From NCBI RefSeq assembly GCF_900101545.1, contig NZ_FMZU01000002.1, positions 62,001-126,000 of the forward strand: a stretch of DNA of 64,000 bases, written 5' to 3'. Position numbers and translations under genes: made by a program. The notes under the pieces were generated by a model. It saw nothing but the letters and a program-made list of their open reading frames with translations. It did not search any database and was not told the origin of the DNA. The stretch is from Variovorax sp. CF079. GTDB taxonomy: Bacteria; Pseudomonadota; Gammaproteobacteria; Burkholderiales; Burkholderiaceae_C. This document shows positions 53,083-62,382 of the stretch, piece by piece. The number at the start of each line of letters is the position of its first letter. The first letter of the stretch is position 1.

Positions 53083-54066
53083 TCACTGGATCACCTTGTC
53101 CGCCCGGTTCAGCACCGAGCGCGGGATGGTGAAACCGATGCGCTTGGCGGTCTTCAGGTTGATCAGCAGCTCGAACTTTGTCGGCTGTTCAATGGGAAGA
53201 TCCGCCGGCTTGGCGCCTTTCAGGATCCTGTCGACGTAGCGGGCGCCGTCCTTGCCTTCCATGCCGTAGCCGGGTCCGTAGGCCATGAGGCATCCGTTTT
53301 CCGCATAGTCGCCCCGTGCGCAGATCGACGGCAAGCCGCTGGCGATGGCCAGCTCGGCAATGAGCTTCTGGTTCGAATTGGCGACCGGGTTGAGCGTGAT
53401 CCAGACGGCGCTGCTGCGCGCCTTGACGGCTTGCGTGAACGCAGCCACGTACTCGTCGACGCTGCTCACCTCCATCGAATAAAGCTGCAGACCCAGCTTC
53501 TCCGCGGGCGCCTGGCTGGCTTCCCACTGTGGAATGGAGCCCGGCGCCTTGCGGTCCCAGAGCACCGCGACCCGGCTGGCCTTGGGCATGGTTTCCTTCA
53601 GCAGCTCCAGCCTCTTGCCGGCCAGGACCGCCGCCACGTTGGTGATCCCCGTGCTGTTGCCGCCCGGCCGCGCCAGGGTTTCGGCCAGGCCGGTGGTGAT
53701 CGGGTCGGTGACGCCCATGAAGACGATGGGAATGGTGCCGGTCGTCTTCTTGGCAGCCAGGGCTGCGTTGGTCGTGACCGTGACGAGGACGTCGACGTCC
53801 AGTCGGACCAGCTCGGCCGCATGGCCGGGAAGCCGCTCGAAATCCAGGCTTTCATGGCGGTAGTCGATCTGGATGTTCTGCCCTTCGACATAGCCGAGGT
53901 CGCGCAGGCCTTGCCGGAATGCCTCGAGCCGGGGTGCGTCCGCGCTGGCCGAAACGGCCGCCAGATAGCCCACGCGCGGCACCTTCCTGGGCTGCTGGGC
54001 CTCGGCGACGGGGCCGGCGGCAAGCATCAGCGCGCAAAGAAGAAGCCGCAGGTTCTTGCCGTTCAT
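53083..54066 (-). CDS. ABC transporter substrate-binding protein (ABC_sub_bind family)
   Basis: A 327-residue periplasmic protein. The signal peptide is LRLLLCALMLAAGPVAEAQQ. Family motifs include VGYLAAVSASADAPRLEAFR, LRDLGYVEGQNIQIDYR and PIVFMGVTDPITTGLAETLA. AAGGAG lies upstream of the ATG at 54066. No permease or ATPase gene is adjacent. It is divergent from a CACHE-type histidine kinase; it may deliver ligand information to that sensor, which is inference. Confidence 0.92.
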   Translation of the reverse strand: MNGKNLRLLLCALMLAAGPVAEAQQPRKVPRVGYLAAVSASADAPRLEAFRQGLRDLGYVEGQNIQIDYRHESLDFERLPGHAAELVRLDVDVLVTVTTNAALAAKKTTGTIPIVFMGVTDPITTGLAETLARPGGNSTGITNVAAVLAGKRLELLKETMPKASRVAVLWDRKAPGSIPQWEASQAPAEKLGLQLYSMEVSSVDEYVAAFTQAVKARSSAVWITLNPVANSNQKLIAELAIASGLPSICARGDYAENGCLMAYGPGYGMEGKDGARYVDRILKGAKPADLPIEQPTKFELLINLKTAKRIGFTIPRSVLNRADKVIQ

Positions 54067-54195
54067 CAGGTTTCTCCTTCGGAGCTTCCGTCTTCCATAG
54101 GCTGATTGGTGGATTTCGCCGAGTCCGCAAAGGCGGAAAATCGGCGCCGCGCCGCTGTGAATGGCGCAGCCAATCGACGACAAAGTGATCGAATC

Positions 54196-56690
<2,495 letters not shown>

Positions 56691-56694
<4 letters not shown>

Positions 56695-56756
56695 GACGCC
56701 GGGCCGCTCCCAAGTCGAATAGCGCCGCAGCGCATGGCGCGGAGGTTATCGAATGA
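56691..56756 (+). CDS. 21-aa linker frame between kinase and regulator
   Basis: A 21-codon frame (MRRRAAPKSN ... GAEVIE) overlaps the kinase stop and the next regulator's start, each by an ATGA. The regulator's GGAGG site lies within it. It may only keep ribosomes moving between the genes; a functional peptide is unproven. Confidence 0.3.
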
Positions 56757-57130
56757 GCACCATCCTGATCATCGAAGACAACGAGAAGAACATGAAGCTG
56801 ATGCGCGACGTCCTGCAGCACGCGGGCCACGCCACGCTGGAGGCGAGGACCGGGGAGGCGGGCGTGCAGCTGGCCATCGACCACCCGCCCGACCTGATCC
56901 TGATGGACGTGCAGCTGCCGGGCATGGGCGGCATCGCGGCCCTGCAGAAGATTCGCGAGCAGCCGGCATTGCAGGCGGTGCCGGTCATCGCGGTGTCGGC
57001 CTCGGTCATGCCCGAAGACCATCGCAGCATCGTGAACTCGGGATTCGACGCCTTCATGACCAAGCCGATCGCCCTGAAGACCCTGCGCGCGACCGTCGAT
57101 CGCTTCCTGAAACAGAAGGGACCGCGATGA
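56753..57130 (+). CDS. Single-domain response regulator (DivK/CheY-like)
   Basis: A 125-residue receiver: LIIEDNEKNMKLMRDVLQ, phospho-acceptor Asp in LILMDVQLPGMGG, Ser in VIAVSASVMPED and Lys in FMTKPI. It has no output domain. It is placed between a histidine kinase and a receiver-cyclase and may relay phosphate or tune the kinase. GGAGG lies upstream, and its stop overlaps the next start (ATGA). Confidence 0.94.
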   Translation: MSTILIIEDNEKNMKLMRDVLQHAGHATLEARTGEAGVQLAIDHPPDLILMDVQLPGMGGIAALQKIREQPALQAVPVIAVSASVMPEDHRSIVNSGFDAFMTKPIALKTLRATVDRFLKQKGPR

Positions 57131-58248
57131 GTGCCCACATCCTGGTCGTCGACGATGTCGAAAAGAACGTCAGGCTGCTCGCCGACGTCCTGACGGCGCG
57201 CGGCTATCAAACGAGCACCGCGGCCTCTGGCGAGGAAGCGCTGGCATGCATCGCGGCCGACCTGCCCGACCTGGTCTTGCTGGACGTGATGATGCCGGGG
57301 ATGAACGGCTACGACGTGTGCCGCGCGATCCGTGCCGATCCGGCTTGCGCGGTGCTGCCGGTGGTGCTGGTGACCGCGCTGGACCCGGAACACGAGCGCG
57401 TGAAGGGGCTGGAGGCGGGTGCGGACGACTTTCTGAGCAAGCCCATCCACCAGGCCGAGTTGATGGCGCGCGTGCGTTCGTTGCTGCGCGTCAAGGCCTT
57501 GTACGACGAGGTCCAACGGCAGAGGGCCGAGCTGCAGGCCTGGAACCTCACGCTCGAGGAGCGCGTGGCCGATGCCGTAGAGCAGCTCGAACGCGTCGGG
57601 CAGCTCAAGCGCTTCTTCTCGCCGCAACTGGCCCAGGCGATCCTGGCCGGCGGCGCCGACGATCCGCTCAAGAGCCATCGGCGCGAGATCACCGTCGTCT
57701 TTCTGGACCTGCGCGGCTTCACCGCCTTCACCGAGACGGCCGATCCCGAGGAGGTGATGGCCGTGCTGGGCCAATACCATGCGGCGATGGGCCGGCTGGT
57801 GCTGGCCCACGAGGGGACGCTGGAGCGCTTTTCCGGCGACGGCATGATGATCTTCTTCAACGATCCGCAGCCGGTGCCTGATGCGCCGGTGCGCGCGGTG
57901 CGAATGGCCGTCCGGATGCAGGAGGAGATGTGCCACCTCAGCGGCCAGTGGCTCCGGCGCGGCTACGACTTGCACATGGGCATCGGCATCGCCCAGGGCT
58001 TCGCGACGATCGGCAGCATCGGTTTCGAAGGGCGTATCGACTATGGAGCCATCGGAACCGTGACCAACCTGGCCGCACGGCTGTGCGGAGAAGCGGAGGG
58101 TGGCGAGATCCTGCTGTCGCAGCGCGTCCAGGCCGCCTTGCAGGAGGCGCGGCCGGAAGGCGAGTGGTCGATCCAGCAGGCCGGCGAACTGGCGCTCAAA
58201 GGCTTCCAGCGCAAGGTGCCCGTATGGCGCGTCGTGCCGGATTCCTGA
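57127..58248 (+). CDS. Response regulator with class III adenylate/guanylate cyclase domain
   Basis: 373 residues. The receiver occupies 1-125 (VVDDVEKNVR; Asp in LVLLDVMMPGMNG; Lys in LSKPIH), followed by a coiled linker and a cyclase domain from about 195. Both metal-binding Asp residues are present (VVFLDLRGFTAF; RFSGDGMMIFF), as is the transition-state Asn-Arg pair in TNLAARL. The Lys usually found four residues before the second Asp is Arg here. Phosphorylation would switch cyclic-nucleotide synthesis. A Crp-family gene lies just downstream, suggesting a local signalling chain. Confidence 0.92.
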   Translation: MSAHILVVDDVEKNVRLLADVLTARGYQTSTAASGEEALACIAADLPDLVLLDVMMPGMNGYDVCRAIRADPACAVLPVVLVTALDPEHERVKGLEAGADDFLSKPIHQAELMARVRSLLRVKALYDEVQRQRAELQAWNLTLEERVADAVEQLERVGQLKRFFSPQLAQAILAGGADDPLKSHRREITVVFLDLRGFTAFTETADPEEVMAVLGQYHAAMGRLVLAHEGTLERFSGDGMMIFFNDPQPVPDAPVRAVRMAVRMQEEMCHLSGQWLRRGYDLHMGIGIAQGFATIGSIGFEGRIDYGAIGTVTNLAARLCGEAEGGEILLSQRVQAALQEARPEGEWSIQQAGELALKGFQRKVPVWRVVPDS

Positions 58249-58271
58249 ACTGGGGCTGTTAGCAGGCCCCG

Positions 58272-58910
58272 CTACCAGGCGGCCGGCAGCTTGCGCAGGA
58301 TCACCAGGCGGCCGTCGCGCTGGGTGACATAGCCGCCGGCGGTGAGTTCCTTCATGACCCGGTTCACCATCTCGCGCGAGGAGCCAATGCGATCGGCGAT
58401 GTCCTGCTGCGTCACCTTGTGGCGCAGCACGCGCTCCTCGCCGGCCGGCGCGGACAGCTCGATCAGCACCCGCACCATGCGGCCGTAGACGTCCTGCAGC
58501 GCAATGCTGCGAACCTGCTCGGTCAGGCGGCGCACCATGCGGATCAGCTTGCGGGTCAGGTGCACCGCGAAGTCAGGGTGCTCCGCGAGGAACTGGCGCA
58601 ACTCCGAACCCTGGACCACGCGGCAGCTGCACGCCGTGAGCGCCTTGATCGACGCCGAGCGCTTCTCGCCGTCGATCGAGAGTTCGCCGAAATACTCGCC
58701 GGGACCGTACTCGGCGAGCACCACCTCGCGGCCGTCCTCCGAACTGGCGTAGACCTTCACCCGTCCGCTCAGCAGGATGTAGAGCGAGTCGGTCGCGTCG
58801 CCCTCGTTGATCAGGATCGCGTGGGCCGCGAACGAGCGCGTCGACCCGTGCGGCGCGATGGCATCGAGCAGAGGCTGCGGCAGGCGGTCATTGGCGTCGG
58901 CGGAATTCAT
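58272..58910 (-). CDS. Crp/Fnr-family transcriptional regulator
   Basis: A 212-residue regulator. The cyclic-nucleotide domain has the phosphate-binding cassette GEYFGELSIDGEKRSASIKA, keeping the Gly-Glu and Arg-Ser that contact cAMP. A Crp helix-turn-helix follows (VTQQDIADRIGSSREMVNRV). There are no Fnr-type cysteines at the N-terminus. It converges with the receiver-cyclase gene, and a perfect TGTGA-N6-TCACA site lies upstream, so it probably binds cAMP or a related nucleotide and regulates itself and the phospholipase gene. Confidence 0.94.
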   Translation of the reverse strand: MNSADANDRLPQPLLDAIAPHGSTRSFAAHAILINEGDATDSLYILLSGRVKVYASSEDGREVVLAEYGPGEYFGELSIDGEKRSASIKALTACSCRVVQGSELRQFLAEHPDFAVHLTRKLIRMVRRLTEQVRSIALQDVYGRMVRVLIELSAPAGEERVLRHKVTQQDIADRIGSSREMVNRVMKELTAGGYVTQRDGRLVILRKLPAAW

Positions 58911-58987
58911 CGGTCACTCCGGGTGCTGCGCAGGGGCACGGCCAGGCGGCTGCATGGCGGCAAACGATTATCGGGCGCGCCGCCGCC

Positions 58988-59003
58988 TGTGACCAATGTC
59001 ACA
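58988..59003. promoter_or_regulatory. Perfect Crp-type operator
   Basis: TGTGACCAATGTCACA matches TGTGA-N6-TCACA without mismatch. It lies between the divergent Crp-family gene (start at 58910) and the phospholipase D-family gene (start at 59079). Confidence 0.8.
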
Positions 59004-59078
59004 TCCGCGCGGCGCACTGCGCACTCGTGACAAAGGGGGGCTCTGCCTAGATTAGAGGCCTACCAGAGAGAGCCCGCC

Positions 59079-60728
59079 ATGACCTCCCTTTTCCCTCGCT
59101 CCCCCCTGCTGATCGCCCATTGCGTCGGCCTGCGCCTGATCGCGCTCGCCCAAGCCAAGGCCGACCCGCGCCTGGCGGTGTGGGCCTTCGTCGTGGTGCT
59201 GTTCGGGATGCTGACGGCCTGTGCCGGCTTGCCGAGCGGCGTGCAGCGCCCGAACTCGCAAGCCCGCATCGACGTGGCCGACACCCGCCTCGCCGCGGTG
59301 GCCGCCGCATCGATGCCGGCCGGCAACGGGCAGCTGTCGGGCATGCGCCTGCTGCCCGCCGGCGACCAGGCTTTCGAGGCCCGCCTCGCGCTGGCCCGTG
59401 GCGCCGAGAAGAGCGTCGACGCGCAGTACTACCAGATCGCCGACGACCTGTCCGGGCGGCAGTTCCTGCGTGCGCTGGCCGACGCCGCCGCCCGCGGCGT
59501 GCGCGTGCGCCTCCTGGTGGACGACCTGCACGCAGCCGGCCAGGACGCGCTGCTGGCCGGCCTGGCCGCCCGCCCGAACCTCGAAGTGCGCATGTTTAAC
59601 CCCTTGGCGGTGCGCGACGGCAGTGTCGCCTCGCGCGTGCTGTTCTCGCTGCACGAGTTCTCGCGCGTCAACCGGCGCATGCACAACAAGCTGTTGGTCG
59701 CCGACAACGTGTTCGCGATCACCGGCGGCCGCAACATCGCCAACGAGTACTTCGGCCGCAGCGAGCCCGCCAACTTCATCGACATGGACATGTTCGCGGC
59801 CGGATCGGTGGTGCGTGAGCTGTCGGCGGTGTTCGACGCCTACTGGAACAGCGAGCATGCCTATCCGATCCAGAGCCTCGCGGCACCGGAGTTCTCATCG
59901 GAAGCCGCCCGGCGCCAGTTCGACGACACCGTGCGTGCAGCCGGCGCCGCCGACCTGACGGTGGCGGCGCGCGACCCGCTCGGCCAGAGCAGCGTCGGCT
60001 CGCAGCTGGCCAATGGGCGCCTCGAACTGCACATCGCCGCCGCCCGCGTGATCGCCGATGCGCCGGCCAAGGCCGCGCCGGGCGATGCGTCGCTCGCCTA
60101 CGGCGCCGTCATGAACGGCAAGCTCGAGCTGATGCAGTCGGCGCGTTCCGAGGTGCTCGTCGCCTCGCCCTACTTCGTTCCGGGTCGGCGCACGATGGAG
60201 ATCCTCAAGCAGGCCACCGACAACCGGGTGCGCGTGTCGGTCATCACCAACTCGCTGGCCACGACGGACGAGCCGCTGGTGCACTTCGGCTACGCGCGCT
60301 ACCGCGGCGCCTTGCTGCAGATGGGCGTCTCGCTGTTCGAGCTGATGCCCGGCGCCGAGACGCGGGACAGCGCCGCCGGCGAACTGCGCGGCTCGCTCGG
60401 CCGCCTGCATGCCAAGGTGGCGGTGGTGGACCAGCGCTGGCTCTACATCGGCTCGCTGAACATGGACCGCCGCTCGGCCCACTCCAACACCGAGATGGGG
60501 CTGATCGTCGACAGCCCGGAGCTGGCCGGCCAGGTGGCGAGCCTGCTGCAAGGTGAACGGCTGCCCAGGAGCTACCAGGTTCGCAGCACCGCCGACCAGC
60601 CGGGACTCCAGTGGGTCGCGCAGGACGGACAGGACAAGGTCGTGTTCGCAGACGAGCCGAACTCGAACTGGGGAATGCGGCTGCGCTTGTCGGTGGTGTC
60701 CATGTTCGTGGACGAAGAGCTTCTCTGA
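59079..60728 (+). CDS. Phospholipase D-family lipoprotein (cardiolipin synthase C-like)
   Basis: 549 residues with two HKD motifs: RRMHNKLLVADNVFAITGGR and GRLHAKVAVVDQRWLYIGSL. An N-terminal hydrophobic segment ends LTACAG, a lipobox, so it is probably membrane-anchored on the periplasmic side. ClsC-type enzymes make cardiolipin from phospholipids; other members are phosphatidyl hydrolases. Its promoter region carries a perfect Crp-type site, linking lipid remodelling to cyclic-nucleotide signalling. Confidence 0.92.
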   Translation: MTSLFPRSPLLIAHCVGLRLIALAQAKADPRLAVWAFVVVLFGMLTACAGLPSGVQRPNSQARIDVADTRLAAVAAASMPAGNGQLSGMRLLPAGDQAFEARLALARGAEKSVDAQYYQIADDLSGRQFLRALADAAARGVRVRLLVDDLHAAGQDALLAGLAARPNLEVRMFNPLAVRDGSVASRVLFSLHEFSRVNRRMHNKLLVADNVFAITGGRNIANEYFGRSEPANFIDMDMFAAGSVVRELSAVFDAYWNSEHAYPIQSLAAPEFSSEAARRQFDDTVRAAGAADLTVAARDPLGQSSVGSQLANGRLELHIAAARVIADAPAKAAPGDASLAYGAVMNGKLELMQSARSEVLVASPYFVPGRRTMEILKQATDNRVRVSVITNSLATTDEPLVHFGYARYRGALLQMGVSLFELMPGAETRDSAAGELRGSLGRLHAKVAVVDQRWLYIGSLNMDRRSAHSNTEMGLIVDSPELAGQVASLLQGERLPRSYQVRSTADQPGLQWVAQDGQDKVVFADEPNSNWGMRLRLSVVSMFVDEELL

Positions 60729-60736
60729 AGACGACG

Positions 60737-60757
60737 GCGGCGCCTCAGCGGCGCCGC
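60737..60757. terminator. GC-rich hairpin between convergent genes
   Basis: GCGGCGCC and GGCGCCGC form an 8-bp all-GC stem around a TCAGC loop. It lies 9 bases after the phospholipase stop and 6 bases before the stop of the convergent small protein. The T-run is weak, so termination may be partial. Confidence 0.5.
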
Positions 60758-60762
60758 TGTTC

Positions 60763-61035
60763 TCAGTTCTCGCCGTAGGTGGCTGCGCCGTTGGCCGCAA
60801 TGGCCCGTGCGCCCGCGCGGACCGTGGCGCGGTCGGCCACGCTGATGGGAGCCCGCACGCCGGTGCCGCCATTGCTGATCTGGACGGGGGTTCTGGCCTG
60901 CGCCTGGACCGCGGCCCGCGTCATCGTCGACTGGAAGGGCGGTGGCGGCAGGGGGTTCTGCTCGCCCTGGAAGGCTTGCGCAGCAAAGGCTGCGAGGCTG
61001 CCAAGGGCGGCGATGGCGATGAGCTTCGTATTCAT
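60763..61035 (-). CDS. Small secreted alanine-rich hypothetical protein
   Basis: 90 residues. A clear signal peptide (MNTKLIAIAALGSLAAFAAQ) precedes a proline patch (NPLPPPPFQS) and Ala/Arg-rich repeats (ADRATVRAGARAIAANGAAT). GGAG lies upstream of the ATG at 61035. Similar short periplasmic proteins, some labelled DUF4148, are common in Burkholderiales; function is unknown. Confidence 0.7.
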   Translation of the reverse strand: MNTKLIAIAALGSLAAFAAQAFQGEQNPLPPPPFQSTMTRAAVQAQARTPVQISNGGTGVRAPISVADRATVRAGARAIAANGAATYGEN

Positions 61036-61155
61036 GGCGGGACTCCAAAAAAAGGGTGGGTCGGGCCGCCAGGAAATGCTGCTGCTTCGCCGGCGGCTGC
61101 CAGATATACGCCGCCGTGCACGCATTGGATTCATGCGGGGCGCACCCGCCCGGGC

Positions 61156-62382
61156 TCAGTTCAGCAGGTCGCTGAGCGTGCGCGCGATCACCTTGGTCGC
61201 GCGCCGCAGGTCTTCGAGCACCACGCGCTCGTCGTTGCGCTTGGCGTGCGATTCGAGCACGGTGCGCGGTCCGGCGCCGTAGATCACGCCCGGGATGCCG
61301 GCTTCGCCGTAGAGCCGCACGTCGGTATAGAGCGGCGTGCCCATGGCCTTGATCGGCTCGCCGAAGATCTCCTGGCCGTGCTTCTGGATCGCCTCGACCA
61401 GCGGCTTGTTGCCGGGCAGCGGCTTCATCGAATTGGCCAGCAGCAGGCGCTTGATCTCGACCGTGATGCCGGGCAGCGTTTCCGCCGCGTCGGCGATCAC
61501 CTTTCGGATCGTGGCCTCGACTTCGACCGGGTTCTCTTCCGGGATCATGCGGCGATCCAGCTTGAAGACCACCTTGCCGGGCACGACATTGGTGTTGGTG
61601 CCGCCCTCGATGCGCCCGACGTTGAGATACGGGTGCGTGATGCCCTCGACCTTGGACGTGACCTGCCGGTAGAGCGTGTTCTGCGCATAGAGCGCGTTCA
61701 GGATCTGCACCGCGCCCTGCAGCGCGTCGACGCCGGTCGTCGGGATCGCGGCATGCGCCATTTTGCCGTGCACCGTGACTTCCATCTGCAGGCAGCCGTT
61801 GTGCGCCGTCACCACCTCGTAGCTGAAGCCGGCCGCGATCATCAGGTCGGGCTTGGTGAGGCCGTTCTTGAGCAGCCAGCCCGGGCCCAGGATGCCGCCG
61901 AATTCCTCGTCGTAGGTGAAGTGCAGTTCGACGCTGCCGCGCGCCGGCCTGGCCACCGCTTCGAGCGCGCGCAGCGCAAAGGTGAAGCTCGCGAAGTCGC
62001 TCTTGCTGACCGCGGCGGCGCGGCCGTAGAGGCTGCCGCCCTCGATCTCGCCGCCGTAGGGGTCGTGCGTCCAGCCTTCGCCGGGCGGCACCACGTCGCC
62101 GTGGGCATTCAGCGCCACGGTGCGGCCCTCGCTTCCGTACTTGCGCCGCACGATCAGGTTGGTGATCGATTCGAGGCCGTAGTCCTTCACCTCCTGCTCG
62201 GGCACGGCGTGCTTCTCGGCCTCGAAGCCGAAGTCCTTCAGCAGCTCGGCCGTGCGTTCGGCGTGGGGTGCGTTGTTGCCCGGGGGCGTATCGGTCGGCA
62301 CGCGCACCAGCTGTTGCAGGAACTGCACTTCCTCGTCGAAGTGGGCGTCGATCCAGGCGTCGAGTTTGTTGTAGTCGGTCAT
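61156..62382 (-). CDS. M20-family amidohydrolase (ArgE/DapE-like deacylase)
   Basis: A 408-residue zinc-dependent hydrolase. The first metal His-Asp is in VALNAHGDVVPPGEGW, the catalytic Glu pair in FTYDEEFGG, and the C-terminal metal His in RTVLESHAKRNDE. VHGKMAHAAIPTTGVDA belongs to the dimerisation domain. It removes an acyl or carbamoyl group from an amino-acid derivative. Its start overlaps the stop of the UraD-AllC fusion (ATGA), so it probably acts in the same nitrogen-salvage pathway. Confidence 0.92.
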   Translation of the reverse strand: MTDYNKLDAWIDAHFDEEVQFLQQLVRVPTDTPPGNNAPHAERTAELLKDFGFEAEKHAVPEQEVKDYGLESITNLIVRRKYGSEGRTVALNAHGDVVPPGEGWTHDPYGGEIEGGSLYGRAAAVSKSDFASFTFALRALEAVARPARGSVELHFTYDEEFGGILGPGWLLKNGLTKPDLMIAAGFSYEVVTAHNGCLQMEVTVHGKMAHAAIPTTGVDALQGAVQILNALYAQNTLYRQVTSKVEGITHPYLNVGRIEGGTNTNVVPGKVVFKLDRRMIPEENPVEVEATIRKVIADAAETLPGITVEIKRLLLANSMKPLPGNKPLVEAIQKHGQEIFGEPIKAMGTPLYTDVRLYGEAGIPGVIYGAGPRTVLESHAKRNDERVVLEDLRRATKVIARTLSDLLN

